The position numbers were made by a program, and so were the translations under genes. This document shows positions 13,486 to 22,071 of a DNA stretch of 36,785 nt, one piece after another (positions within the stretch are counted from its first letter, which is position 1; every line of letters starts with the position of its first letter). Source of the stretch: Desulfuromonadales bacterium. Lineage in GTDB: Bacteria > Desulfobacterota > Desulfuromonadia > Desulfuromonadales > DASPGW01. Below the pieces are notes generated by a model. The model ran no database searches and was not told the origin of the DNA. It saw nothing but the letters and a program-made list of their open reading frames with translations. Location: NCBI GenBank assembly GCA_035620395.1, contig DASPGW010000272.1, positions 1 through 36,785 of the forward strand, in the 5' to 3' direction.

Positions 13486-15627
13486 ATGAAACATCCTCTT
13501 CGCAATGGGCAAGACCCAGTTACCCGACTCTCCGGAATCGACCTGAGCATTCTCCCCCTCGACGGGGGTGAGCATTACAACCGCCTTATTTTCGAAAAAA
13601 GTCCCTACCTGCTGCAACACGCCGAAAATCCCATCGACTGGCACCCCTGGGGAGAGGATGCCTTCGCCAGAGCCAGGGCCGAGGACAAACCCGTCTTTAT
13701 CTCCATCGGCTACTCCACCTGCCACTGGTGTCACGTCATGGCCCACGAGTCCTTCGAGGACGCGGAAGTCGCCCGGGTCATCAATCGTCACTTCATCGCC
13801 ATCAAAATCGACCGGGAGGAACGCCCGGACCTCGACAATACCTATATGGCCGTCTGCCAGATGATGACCGGCAGCGGCGGCTGGCCGCTCAACCTCGTCC
13901 TGACGCCCGAGAAAAAACCGTTCTTCGCCGCCACCTACATCCCCAGAACCGCACGCATGGGGATGGCCGGGCTGACCACCATCCTGGAGAAAATCGCCGA
14001 ACTCTGGCTCACCGACCGGAGCCGGCTGCTGCAAACGGGTGAAGAAGTCCAACTGGCACTGCATCGGTTCGAGCAGGGTGCGACGACCAGTCGACCGCTC
14101 TCCGAGGCCCCCCTGCGGCAGGCCTTCGAGCAGTACGCGCAGACCTTTGACCGGCACGACGCCGGGTTTGGCAATGCCCCCAAGTTCCCGGCTCCGCACA
14201 ATCTTTCGCTGCTGCTGGGAATCTGGCAGCGGACCGGGGAAGAGAAGGCCAGGGTCATGGCATTGCAGACCCTGCAGCGCCTGCGCCTGGGCGGAATCTT
14301 CGACCAGATCGGTTTCGGCCTGCACCGCTACTCGGTCGACGCCCGCTGGCTGGTGCCGCACTTCGAGAAAATGCTCTACGATCAGGCACTGGCGGTCAAC
14401 GCCTACCTCGATGCCTGGCTGGCCACGCAGGACACCTTCTACGCGCAGGCCGCCAGGGAAATCCTCAGCTATGTTCTGCGCGACCTGAGCCATCCGGAAG
14501 GCGGCTTCTATTGCGGCGAAGACGCCGACTCGGAGGGCGCCGAAGGGACCTTTTATCTCTGGACCCCGGCGCAGGTCACGGAGATTCTCGGCAAGGAACT
14601 CGGTACGATCTTCTGCCGCAGCTACGGCATCACCGAGGCGGGAAACTTCGAGGGGAAAAGCATTCCCCATCTGGAAGAGGATATAGCGACCCTGGCCAAT
14701 CGCGTCGGCGTTGAACCGGGGCAACTGGCCGACCTCCTCGCCGAGGGAAGGCGGAAACTCTTCGCGGCCCGACAAAAGCGCGAGCGCCCCCACCGCGACG
14801 ACAAGATCCTCGCCGGCTGGAGCGGGCTCACGATCGCCGCCCTGGCCCGGGCCGGCGCCGCGCTGAACGAGGCCGAGTTGATCGAAGCAGCGCGCCGGGC
14901 TGCAGATTTCGTCCTCGCCAACCTGCGCCGCAAGGACGGGCGGCTTCTGCGCCGCTGGCGGCAGGGTGAAGCGGCCATCCCCGCCTTCCTCGAGGATTAT
15001 GCTTTTCTCGGTTGGGGTTTGACGGAACTCTTCCTGGCCGGCTTCGACAGCCAGTGCCTGGAGTCGGCTCAGGAGTTGTCCGATGCCATGCTGGCGCTTT
15101 TCGACGACGGACAGGGGGGGCTTTTCGATACCGGCGCCGATGCCGAAAAAGTCCTCATTCGCGGTCGCTCCCTGCAAGACGGCGCCATCCCCTCCGGCAC
15201 CTCGGTGGCGACCTTCAACCTGCTGCGCCTGGGGCGCCTCACCGGCAACACCGCCAGGGAGGCAAAAGGGGAGGCACTGCTTGCGGCCAATCTCGACCAG
15301 GTGAACCGCTACCCTGCCGGCTACGCCCAGTTGCTCAGCGCCCTCGACTACGCCCTGGGGCCGAAGACCGAGATCATCCTGGCCCCGGCGGCCGATGGCA
15401 GTCCGCCACAGGCGTTGCTCGCCGAATTGCGAAGGCGCTTTCTGCCGCGGACGCAGGCCATCGTTTACCGGGCCGGCGATACCCGACTGGAGAGCCTCGC
15501 TCCGATCGTTCAGGGAAAAGGTCCCGTCGAAGGCATTGCCGCAGCCTGGGTCTGCCGGGACCACACCTGCCTGCCACCGGTGACCACCCCCGAGGAACTT
15601 GCCGCACTTCTCACCAGAACGCCGTAG
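13486..15627 (+). CDS. DUF255 thioredoxin-domain protein (YyaL/SPATA20 family)
   Basis: A 713-residue protein with the typical YyaL architecture: an N-terminal thioredoxin-like DUF255 domain and a long alpha/alpha-barrel part resembling glycosidases or epimerases. The N-terminal signature is clear: [17 protein letters not shown] (39-55), then the [14 protein letters not shown] active-site region with C79-H-W-C82. Further conserved blocks include [11 protein letters not shown] and [26 protein letters not shown], the acidic GEDADSEG loop and [10 protein letters not shown]. The biochemical function of the family is unsettled. The start follows AAAGGGCGCTTCG. The stop codon lies inside a perfect inverted repeat, so the extreme C-terminus may have been reshaped by repeat insertion. 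Length is in the normal range. Confidence 0.9.
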   Translation: MKHPLRNGQDPVTRLSGIDLSILPLDGGEHYNRLIFEKSPYLLQHAENPIDWHPWGEDAFARARAEDKPVFISIGYSTCHWCHVMAHESFEDAEVARVINRHFIAIKIDREERPDLDNTYMAVCQMMTGSGGWPLNLVLTPEKKPFFAATYIPRTARMGMAGLTTILEKIAELWLTDRSRLLQTGEEVQLALHRFEQGATTSRPLSEAPLRQAFEQYAQTFDRHDAGFGNAPKFPAPHNLSLLLGIWQRTGEEKARVMALQTLQRLRLGGIFDQIGFGLHRYSVDARWLVPHFEKMLYDQALAVNAYLDAWLATQDTFYAQAAREILSYVLRDLSHPEGGFYCGEDADSEGAEGTFYLWTPAQVTEILGKELGTIFCRSYGITEAGNFEGKSIPHLEEDIATLANRVGVEPGQLADLLAEGRRKLFAARQKRERPHRDDKILAGWSGLTIAALARAGAALNEAELIEAARRAADFVLANLRRKDGRLLRRWRQGEAAIPAFLEDYAFLGWGLTELFLAGFDSQCLESAQELSDAMLALFDDGQGGLFDTGADAEKVLIRGRSLQDGAIPSGTSVATFNLLRLGRLTGNTAREAKGEALLAANLDQVNRYPAGYAQLLSALDYALGPKTEIILAPAADGSPPQALLAELRRRFLPRTQAIVYRAGDTRLESLAPIVQGKGPVEGIAAAWVCRDHTCLPPVTTPEELAALLTRTP

Positions 15628-15652
15628 GGGCGGGTGACAAACCCGCCCCTAC
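15624..15652. repeat. perfect 12-bp inverted repeat (GTAGGGGCGGGT)
   Basis: GTAGGGGCGGGT and ACCCGCCCCTAC flank a 5-base loop. This palindrome type is a common dispersed intergenic repeat in GC-rich bacteria. It contains the stop codon of the DUF255 gene. The next 50 bases hold degenerate direct repeats of the form CTCGTGCCTTG (three imperfect copies), ending at the 3' end of the pyrophosphatase gene on the other strand. Confidence 0.8.
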
Positions 15653-15704
15653 CTCGTGCCTCGTGCCTTGTACCTTTTGCCTAGGGCATCGTGCCTTGAA
15701 CCTC

Positions 15705-17354
15705 TCACCCCTTGAGCACCTTCAGCAGGTGAGGAACCAGCTGTTTTTTCCGGGAAAGTACCCCCCTGAGTTCGAAAAGATTTTCCTCGATTTGGGGGTA
15801 GCCGATCAGATAGGGAAGTTCCCTTAGCCCCAGGACCAGCAGCAGGCTCGTCTCCTGGACGATGTCGGTGACCAGCAGCCCGGCCACGTCGAGACGACGT
15901 TCCGCCCTGAGTTCCTCCAGGCTGGCGGCGATGCGCTCCTTCATGGATTGGAACTCGTGAAAACTCACCACCTCTACCTGCCCCACGCCGAAGTTGCGCT
16001 CGCCAACGGAATATTCCTTGAAATCGCCGAGAATCAGGTCACGGATACTCGGGTAGGCGGCCAGCGTACTGCCGGCGGCAAAAATGCGGCGGCCGAACTC
16101 CTGGTAATCGAGCCGGGCACGCTCGGCGAGCCACCCGGCCATCTCCCGGTCGATGGAGGTAGCGGTCGGCGACTTGAGAATAACCGTATCGGAGAGCAGG
16201 CCGGCGAGCATCAGCCCGGCCGTGCTCGGGTCCGGCTCGATGCCGGCCTGGCGGTAGAGGGTGGCGACCAGGGTGCAGGTGCTGCCCAGCGGCTGGTTGA
16301 TAAAACGGATGGGATGGTCGGTGTGAAAATTCCCCAGCCGGTGATGGTCGATGACCTCGAGGATCTCCACCTTGTCGGCGCCAGCGACCGCCTGGGAAAG
16401 TTCGTTGTGGTCGACCAGAATCAGCTTCACCGCCGAGGGCGCGAGCAGGGTGCTCTTGGTCGCCACCGCCGCCACCTTGCCGGCGGCATCCAGCACGATC
16501 ACCCCGGGGTCCCGGCTGTGGAGCAGCTTGAGGCGGAGGTCGTCGAGGCGATCCGGCAGGCCGACCGTCTCGAAGCCATCCTTGAGCAGGCAATGCACGG
16601 GGGTGGCCAGACGGGTCAGCCAGGCACTGTTGGCCGTGTCGAAGGGGGTCGAGAGGATGCTCACGCCGTTCTGCCGGGCCAGAGCGAGTATCTCGTCCGT
16701 CACCGGCAGACTGCCGGTGACGATCAGCACCCGCACGCCGGCTTCCACCGCCTTGCGCTGAATGTTTTCCCGGTCGCCGGTAATCAGGACGATCCGGCGC
16801 GGGTCGAGTCCTGCCATGATCCGGCGGAAGGTGGCCGAAGCCATCGCCCCGACATAGAGATCGAGTTCCTCCACTGCCTCCGCCGCCACCAGATGCAGCG
16901 CCTTCGCCCTGAGGCAGTCGCGGATCGAGGCGGGGGAGGCGAGCAGCTTGCGCAGATCCTGCTCCCGGCTCGGAATCAGGAAGCGCTCGGCCACCCGCTT
17001 GAGAACCAGCAGTCCCATCGGTTCGCGATTGCCGTCGATCACCGGCAGCAGACGGATGCTGTGCTGGTGGAAAAGTTCCATGGCCCGAGCCAGTGGCGCC
17101 TCCCGGTCGATGGTGATGACCTGGCTGGCGACGACGTCGCGGACTCGGGGATAGACGTCCACCAGCAGGGTCGGCAGGGGTACGTCAAGCTCGTCGAGGA
17201 CGAACTCCGTCTGCCGGTTGATGTTGCCGGCCCGCGCCGGCTGGACATTTTCCTGCCCCTGCCGGCTGCGCAACCGCGCATAGGCAATGGCACTGCAGAT
17301 CGAATCGGTGTCGGGGTTTTTGTGGCCAACGACATAAATGATGGGTTTGCTCAT
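15705..17354 (-). CDS. ppaC: manganese-dependent inorganic pyrophosphatase with CBS and DRTGG domains
   Basis: A 549-residue regulated family II pyrophosphatase. The N-terminal DHH part has VVGHKNPDTDS with metal ligands H11, D15 and D17. It is split by a regulatory insert: CBS motif (about 66-125), DRTGG-like domain (about 145-250) and a second CBS motif (about 250-305). The catalytic part resumes with LVDHNE (about 313-318) and IDHHRLGN (D336-H337-H338). The DHHA2 C-terminal domain carries SRKKQLVPHL near the end. Such enzymes hydrolyse pyrophosphate and are controlled by adenine nucleotides bound at the CBS pair; in some relatives diadenosine polyphosphates activate. The ATG at 17354 has AAGGAC upstream. 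The DUF3108 gene ends 34 bases upstream on the same strand. Confidence 0.9.
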   Translation of the reverse strand: MSKPIIYVVGHKNPDTDSICSAIAYARLRSRQGQENVQPARAGNINRQTEFVLDELDVPLPTLLVDVYPRVRDVVASQVITIDREAPLARAMELFHQHSIRLLPVIDGNREPMGLLVLKRVAERFLIPSREQDLRKLLASPASIRDCLRAKALHLVAAEAVEELDLYVGAMASATFRRIMAGLDPRRIVLITGDRENIQRKAVEAGVRVLIVTGSLPVTDEILALARQNGVSILSTPFDTANSAWLTRLATPVHCLLKDGFETVGLPDRLDDLRLKLLHSRDPGVIVLDAAGKVAAVATKSTLLAPSAVKLILVDHNELSQAVAGADKVEILEVIDHHRLGNFHTDHPIRFINQPLGSTCTLVATLYRQAGIEPDPSTAGLMLAGLLSDTVILKSPTATSIDREMAGWLAERARLDYQEFGRRIFAAGSTLAAYPSIRDLILGDFKEYSVGERNFGVGQVEVVSFHEFQSMKERIAASLEELRAERRLDVAGLLVTDIVQETSLLLVLGLRELPYLIGYPQIEENLFELRGVLSRKKQLVPHLLKVLKG

Positions 17355-17388
17355 AAGTGTCTCTGTCCTTTTCGCTATTGGCATAATC

Positions 17389-18213
17389 CTATTCGCGCAG
17401 CTTGCCGCGCACGCTGCCGATGCCGATGACATTTTCCACGATCCCCCGCTGCGGTCGGCCGAGGTCGTCGAACCAGACGTAGACCGCGCCGCCTCCGGTA
17501 TCCAGAATTTCCTCATCGAGGATCGCCCGGCCGAGCAGGCCATGACGGGGGAAAAAAGGGTCGTCCGGCCGCTGCTCGTCGGTCAACATTTCGATCCGGA
17601 TTTCTTCTTTCCCGGTGCGGCTGAAGGTCGGGACGGCATGGCGGCTGCCGGGCCTGAGCGGGCCGAAATGACCGGTCCGGAAGTTGTAGAAGGCAGTCAG
17701 GATGTCGTTCGGCGGCGCCTCGCCGGACATCGGCAGCCATTCATCCTTGTAAAATCTGTCGTTGCGGGCTCGCTGGAAGCGCACCTGGTGCCGGTCATGG
17801 TCGAAGGTATAGAGACGGGTCGTGTCGCTGCGCTCATTCTCCTTCCCCTTGATGATGCGGGATTCGAAGGAAAGCGACTGCAGTCGGCCGTCCGGGCCGA
17901 CCTCCATGAGGGAAACGTAGCGCTGCATGCGGTCACCGGTGAGCCAGGCGGCCACCCCGAGGGTTCTCGCCTCGAGAACCGCCCGGTAGGTGCCGGGCCG
18001 TTCGCCGGCGGCAAGGGCAAGACGCCCCTCGGCCAGCCGCTCGAACCAGAGAAAGGAGATATCGTAAACCAGCGATTCCCCGACCAGGGCCGACAGCGGC
18101 AGGGGACGCTCCTGCAGCACCGGATAGTCGGGGCGAAGTTCGTCGCCGCGCAACGGCGACGCCGCCAGGCAAAGCAGAGTGCTGCAGAAAAAAAGAATGG
18201 ACCGTTTTCTCAC
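17389..18213 (-). CDS. exported DUF3108-family protein
   Basis: A 274-residue protein. The GTG start at 18213 is chosen because GGAGGAG lies 5-11 bases upstream and translation then begins directly with a signal peptide (VRKRSILFFCSTLLCLAASP; likely cleavage about residue 21-24). The mature part matches the DUF3108 beta-rich pattern: LVGESLVYDISFLWFERLAEGRL at the beginning, FYKDEWLPMSGEAPPNDILTAFYNFR in the middle, and a C-terminal VYVWFDDLGRPQRG strand. The family's role is unknown; members are periplasmic or outer-membrane associated. It is in the same orientation as the pyrophosphatase and may be its operon partner. The 205 bases upstream to the ArsR gene hold a divergent promoter region. 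Confidence 0.8.
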   Translation of the reverse strand: MRKRSILFFCSTLLCLAASPLRGDELRPDYPVLQERPLPLSALVGESLVYDISFLWFERLAEGRLALAAGERPGTYRAVLEARTLGVAAWLTGDRMQRYVSLMEVGPDGRLQSLSFESRIIKGKENERSDTTRLYTFDHDRHQVRFQRARNDRFYKDEWLPMSGEAPPNDILTAFYNFRTGHFGPLRPGSRHAVPTFSRTGKEEIRIEMLTDEQRPDDPFFPRHGLLGRAILDEEILDTGGGAVYVWFDDLGRPQRGIVENVIGIGSVRGKLRE

Positions 18214-18337
18214 CTGGCTCCTCCGCAGACCATGGGCGACTCGCCGCCGCCGGGGCCTGGTTTTCCGGGCAAGTCTAATGTCACTCCGGACGGAAGTCGA
18301 GTAAATCCCGTCGAAACAGGTCGGCAAAGGTAAATTC

Positions 18338-18366
18338 TTGACAACGGCCTTGAAACTTTATAAATA
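18338..18366 (+). promoter_or_regulatory. promoter and possible operator of the arsR-rlmI pair
   Basis: A perfect TTGACA (18338-18343) is followed by the AT-rich TTTATAAATATTCATATATT (18357-18376). The best -10 is TATAAA at 18359 (15-base spacing) or TAAATA at 18361 (17). The imperfect palindrome AAATATTCATATATTT overlapping the -10 is a plausible ArsR operator for autoregulation. Confidence 0.5.
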
Positions 18367-18418
18367 TTCATATATTTGCAGATGGCAGAAAAATCGGACC
18401 CGGATGGAGACCTTCCGT

Positions 18419-18718
18419 ATGGAAAAAATGGAATTCGACAAGATGCAGAGCTACGATCGCGAGGCGGAAATCCTCAAGGTCCTCGGCCACCCCGTACGCC
18501 TGAAGATTGTCGCCGGGCTCATTTCCCAGACCTGCAACGTAAAGAAGATATGGGAATGTCTTGGTCTTCCCCAGGCGACCGTCTCCCAGCACCTGGCTCT
18601 GCTGAAGAACAAAGGGATCATCGAAGGGCGGCGCGAAGGGGTCGAGGTCTTCTATCATGTGGTTTCGGCGGAGGCCCGGCAGATCGTCGGCGCCCTTTTC
18701 GGAACGGGCCGGTGCTGA
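18419..18718 (+). CDS. ArsR/SmtB-family transcription regulator
   Basis: A 99-residue winged-helix repressor. The start at 18419 is chosen because GGAGACC lies about 8 bases upstream; ATGs at 18404 and 18428 are possible. The ArsR core is clear: AEILKVLGHPVRLKIVAGL (about 14-32), then the recognition region CLGLPQATVSQHLALLKNKGII (about 48-69) and the wing GRREGVEVFYHV. Two cysteines (QTCNVKKIWEC) flank the alpha-3 helix at the position where ArsR proteins of the ELCVCDL type bind arsenic or soft metals; here they are C-x6-C rather than C-x-C, so the ligand is uncertain. The stop overlaps the start of the methyltransferase gene (TGATG), so the two are co-translated. Confidence 0.85.
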   Translation: MEKMEFDKMQSYDREAEILKVLGHPVRLKIVAGLISQTCNVKKIWECLGLPQATVSQHLALLKNKGIIEGRREGVEVFYHVVSAEARQIVGALFGTGRC

Positions 18719-19893
18719 TGCCTCGACTCATACTGCGCCCGGGCCATGACCGCCGTCTCCGGGCGGGGCATCCCTGGGTCTTCAGTAACGAAATCGACCA
18801 CATCGACGGCATCCCTAGTGGCGGGGATGCCGTCCTGGTTTTCAACTCCCGCGGTGATTGTCTCGGTACCGCGTATTATAACCCGCACTCGCTGATCGCC
18901 GCCCGCCTGCTCTCCCGCCAACCGGAAGAAATCGACGCTGTCGATTTCTTCCGGGAGCGGCTCACTGCCGCCCTCGACTATCGCCGCCGGCTCTACGGGG
19001 AACTGAACGCCGTGCGCCTGGTGCACGGAGAGGGGGATGGCCTGCCCGGCCTGGTGGTCGACCGCTACGGCGAGGTACTCTCGGTTCAGTTCCTCACCCT
19101 GGGGATGGAGAGGCGGCGAGAGCAGATCCTGCTGGCGCTGCGGGAACTGTTCGCGCCCGCCGCCATCGTCGCCCGCAACGACGTTGGAGTACGGGAGTTG
19201 GAGGGGCTGCCGCAGCAGGTGGAACTGCTCTACGGGGAGTTGCCGCCACAGGTGCTTATTGACGAGCACGGTCTGCGCCTCCGGGTCGATGTCACCGGCG
19301 GCCAGAAGACGGGGCACTTCCTCGATCAGAAGGAGAACCACCTGGCCCTGCGTGGCCGGGTGGAGGGCGAGCGGGTCCTCGACCTTTTCTGCTACTCGGG
19401 AAGCTGGTCGGTGCATGCTGCCAGCTTCGGCGCCCGCGAAGTCACCGGCGTCGATATCTCCGCCGGGGCGCTCAGCCTGGCGGCCGAGAATGCCAGACTC
19501 AACGAGCTGCAGTCGGCCTGTTCCTTTGTCCGGGCCGATGTCTTCGACCTGCTGCGCGACTGGGGACGCACGGGGGAGCGTTTCGGCACGGTGATTCTCG
19601 ACCCGCCCGCCTTCGTCAAGAGCAAGAAGAAGCTCCCCGAGGCGATCCGCGGCTACCTCACCATCAACCGTCGGGCGATGGAACTGGTCGCCCCCGGGGG
19701 CTATCTTTTCACCTGCTCCTGCTCGCACCACCTGCAGCGGGAAATCTTTCTCGACCTGCTGCGCCAGGCTGCCGCCCAGGCCGGCCGCAACGCCCGCCTG
19801 CTGGAATTGCGCGGCCAGGCCTTCGATCATCCCGTCCTGCTCGCCTGTCCCGAAACCGACTACCTCAAGTGCGCCATCCTGCAGCTTTCCTGA
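18718..19893 (+). CDS. rlmI: 23S rRNA (cytosine-5)-methyltransferase RlmI family
   Basis: A 391-residue SAM-dependent RNA methyltransferase. The N-terminal PUA domain starts with LRPGHDRRLRAGHPWVFSNE. The central part has the conserved GQKTGHFLDQKENH, followed by the SAM-binding DLFCYSGSWSVHAA (motif I), the acidic GVDIS, the catalytic DPPAFVKSKK (motif IV) and the CSCSHHL cysteine (motif VI). The family modifies C1962 in 23S rRNA (RlmI) in E. coli. The ATG overlaps the arsR stop codon, an odd pairing since rRNA methylation is not usually under ArsR control. A strong terminator follows 17 bases after the stop. Confidence 0.88.
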   Translation: MPRLILRPGHDRRLRAGHPWVFSNEIDHIDGIPSGGDAVLVFNSRGDCLGTAYYNPHSLIAARLLSRQPEEIDAVDFFRERLTAALDYRRRLYGELNAVRLVHGEGDGLPGLVVDRYGEVLSVQFLTLGMERRREQILLALRELFAPAAIVARNDVGVRELEGLPQQVELLYGELPPQVLIDEHGLRLRVDVTGGQKTGHFLDQKENHLALRGRVEGERVLDLFCYSGSWSVHAASFGAREVTGVDISAGALSLAAENARLNELQSACSFVRADVFDLLRDWGRTGERFGTVILDPPAFVKSKKKLPEAIRGYLTINRRAMELVAPGGYLFTCSCSHHLQREIFLDLLRQAAAQAGRNARLLELRGQAFDHPVLLACPETDYLKCAILQLS

Positions 19894-19910
19894 GACGGAT
19901 CCAGCCACGA

Positions 19911-19950
19911 CAATGCAAAAAGGACGGCTTCTGCCGTCCTTTTTGCATTG
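19911..19950. terminator. bidirectional intrinsic terminator
   Basis: A perfect 17-bp stem (19911-19927 with 19934-19950) with a 6-base loop; the arms contain AAAAAGGACGG and CCGTCCTTTTT, giving a U tract on either strand. It separates rlmI from the convergent tautomerase gene, about 30 bases after that gene's stop. Confidence 0.9.
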
Positions 19951-19979
19951 TCAGTCGAAGCGGAAAAAACTTCAACAGG

Positions 19980-20177
19980 TCACTTGCCGGCCCGGATGTT
20001 GGCCACGGTCTTGCCGCGCAGCCCCCAGTTCTCCGCCGGAACTTCCTCAATGATGACGTGGGTGGTCTCGGGATTTTTTCCCAGCACCTCCCGCATGACA
20101 TCGGTGATCCTAGCGATGACCAGACTCTTCTCTTCCTGGCTGATCCCTTCGACGGTTTTGATAGTCACTACAGGCAT
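19980..20177 (-). CDS. 4-oxalocrotonate tautomerase-family enzyme
   Basis: A 65-residue tautomerase-superfamily protein. After removal of the initiator Met, Pro is the N-terminal catalytic residue (MPVVTIKTVEG), and the rest matches the small 4-OT fold: GISQEEKSLVIARITDVM helix, then THVIIEEVPAENWGLRGK. The ATG at 20177 has AAAGGAG about 9 bases upstream. In the family it would catalyse keto-enol tautomerisation of small acids; the substrate here is unknown. It is transcribed alone, convergent with rlmI and ending at the shared terminator. Confidence 0.9.
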   Translation of the reverse strand: MPVVTIKTVEGISQEEKSLVIARITDVMREVLGKNPETTHVIIEEVPAENWGLRGKTVANIRAGK

Positions 20178-20339
20178 GGCGGTCGCTCCTTTCCGCTGTT
20201 TTAGGCAGGTATCAGTATAGCCAGAGCCCATCGGGATGCAACCGGCACGCCGGTGAATAAAGCGGTGGCAACAGGCTTGGGATTCGAGCCTGAAACCATG
20301 AAGAAGCGTCTCTCGCCCGCTCCTTGCAGTCGCTGGAGC

Positions 20340-20390
20340 CGCGGAGAACACAGAGAAAAACGGGACTTGTCTTTCTCTGCGCTCTCTGCG
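20340..20390. repeat. CTCTGCG-type inverted repeat
   Basis: The left arm (20340-20358) and right arm (20372-20390) match as an inverted repeat at 16 of 19 positions; the right arm reads TTTCTCTGCGCTCTCTGCG. This resembles a widespread intergenic repeat of Gram-negative genomes. It lies in the 281-base space between the tautomerase gene and the 3' end of bioC, where I see no gene. Confidence 0.75.
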
Positions 20391-20458
20391 CCTCTAGAGA
20401 GCGAAGCGAACGAGCGTGCAAATGCCTTGTTTTGAATCCGGGGAATTAAAACAGCCGG

Positions 20459-21289
20459 TCAGGACTTGCGGGCCAGTCCATAGATGACGTGGTAGGTAGC
20501 GGGGATCCCGAGCGCATCGCGGCCGAAGCGCTCGGCATAGAGGGTGCTCAAGCGGTGCATCACGCGCCGGGAGGCGAGGCCCGCCGGGCGTTCGGCGCTG
20601 GCGTTCTGGGCGCCGATCTTTTTCAGGGAGCGCAGCAGGGCGGCCACGTCCGGGTGCTGCTCCACCTCATCTTCGGCGAACAGCTGCAGCGGCTGCAGCC
20701 CGACGGAGGCCAGGGCCCGCTCCACCTCGGCTTCGCCGGGAAAGGTGTGGGCGTGGGAGAGATGCTCGCCGCCTGCTTCGTGCACGGCCAATCGATGCGC
20801 CTCCCGCAGCTCCCAGAGGGTGCGCTCGCCGTACATGGCGAAGGCGAGCAGACCGTCGGGGCGCAGCACCCGGGCGGTCTCGGCCAGGGCCGCCGGCAGG
20901 TCGTTGAGCCACTGGAAGACACTGGCGGAAAGGACCAGATCGAAGCGGTCGCCGCGAAACGGCAGGGCCTGGGCGTCGGCATCCACCGCCGGCAGCCCGC
21001 CGAGAGTTTCGGCCGCATGCCGGGTCATGCCGTGAGCGAGGTCGGAAACCACCAGGGAGGCGTCCGGACAGAGTCGGAGCAGGCGGCGTGCCAGTTCCCC
21101 CGTTCCCGTCCCCACCTCCAGCGCCATCGTCCCGGTCTGGATATGCGGCAGCACGAGATGCAGCAGACGCGCTGCCACCCGTTTCTGCACCCGTGCGTAA
21201 AGGTCATAGTCCACGGCGTGACAGGAGAAGTTGCGGCGCACCTGCCGGATGTCGATCGGCTGCCGGCTCAAGAGAGAAATTCCCGCCAT
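20459..21289 (-). CDS. bioC: malonyl-ACP O-methyltransferase BioC
   Basis: A 276-residue SAM-dependent methyltransferase that would methylate malonyl-ACP to start pimeloyl-ACP synthesis for biotin. The start at 21289 lies inside bioH's 3' end (22-base overlap) and gives the BioC-type N-terminus (DIRQVRRNFSCHAVDYDLYARVQ). SAM motif I is LEVGTGTGEL (57-66); later blocks include DADAQALPFRGDRFDLVLSA and VFQWLNDLPAALAETARVLRPDG, typical of BioC. The C-terminal SLKKIGAQNA segment is also found in BioC. It is the last gene of the minus-strand operon bioW-bioF-bioH-bioC. Confidence 0.9.
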   Translation of the reverse strand: MAGISLLSRQPIDIRQVRRNFSCHAVDYDLYARVQKRVAARLLHLVLPHIQTGTMALEVGTGTGELARRLLRLCPDASLVVSDLAHGMTRHAAETLGGLPAVDADAQALPFRGDRFDLVLSASVFQWLNDLPAALAETARVLRPDGLLAFAMYGERTLWELREAHRLAVHEAGGEHLSHAHTFPGEAEVERALASVGLQPLQLFAEDEVEQHPDVAALLRSLKKIGAQNASAERPAGLASRRVMHRLSTLYAERFGRDALGIPATYHVIYGLARKS

Positions 21290-22071
21290 CGGCGGCAGAC
21301 CTCCTGCGGCTGGCTGAGAAAAGGGGCATGGCCGAGGCCCGGCAGCAGCTCCAGCTTGGCCGCCGGCAGACGCTCCGCCAGATAGTCGGCGGCGCCGGGC
21401 AGGGTGATACGGTCGAGCTCTCCGTGCTGCACCAGGACGGGGGGCTCGATGGCACCCAGTCCGCTGCGCAGGTCCCCAAGCCGCAGCGTCTCCAGAGCGG
21501 CCAGGGCCACTTCTGGCTCGGGCAGACGGCCGCCGCGCACGGCGAAATCGGCGATGCGCCGGTAGCACTCGCGGGGCAGTTCTTCGCTGGCGAACTGCAG
21601 GGCGAAGAAGTCGCCCATGGTCTTGAGGTAGTTGCGCTTGAGGTCCCGGGCCATCGCCCGTATCTGGAGATCGGGGAGCCCCGCCGTCCAGTCCGCGGCG
21701 GCCGTGAAGCGGGGGGTGGTGCCGACCAGGATGAGCCGGCGCAGCCGCTCACGGAGTGCCGGACAGAGCTCGAGCGCCACCTGCCCGCCCAGCGACCAGC
21801 CGATCAGGGAGACCTCGCGCAGGTCGAGGGTATGAATCCATTCGGCCAGGTCGGCGGCGAAGTCGGCCAGGCCGTAGCCCGTTCCCGGATCGGAATCACC
21901 GTGACCGCGCAAGTCGGGGGCCAGCACCCGGTAGTCGCCGGCCAAATCTTCGATAACCTCGGCAAAGACCGCCGACGACATCGACCAGCCGTGCAGCAGG
22001 ACCACGGCGGGCCCGCTGCCGGCCTCCCGCCAGGCGATCTGCCGGCCGTCGGCCAGGGTCAGTTTCTTCAT
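21268..22071 (-). CDS. bioH: pimeloyl-ACP methyl ester esterase BioH
   Basis: A 267-residue alpha/beta hydrolase. It removes the methyl group from pimeloyl-ACP methyl ester to end chain synthesis in the BioC-BioH pathway. The catalytic triad is visible: S93 in GWSLGG, D220 in HGELDR and H248 in GLGHAPF. The oxyanion segment is LLHGWSMSS (25-33). Start ATG at 22071 overlaps the bioF stop (ATGA), and the 3' end overlaps bioC. GWSLGG, rather than a generic GxSxG, and the position between bioF and bioC make BioH the best call over other esterases. Confidence 0.87.
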   Translation of the reverse strand: MKKLTLADGRQIAWREAGSGPAVVLLHGWSMSSAVFAEVIEDLAGDYRVLAPDLRGHGDSDPGTGYGLADFAADLAEWIHTLDLREVSLIGWSLGGQVALELCPALRERLRRLILVGTTPRFTAAADWTAGLPDLQIRAMARDLKRNYLKTMGDFFALQFASEELPRECYRRIADFAVRGGRLPEPEVALAALETLRLGDLRSGLGAIEPPVLVQHGELDRITLPGAADYLAERLPAAKLELLPGLGHAPFLSQPQEVCRRWREFLS

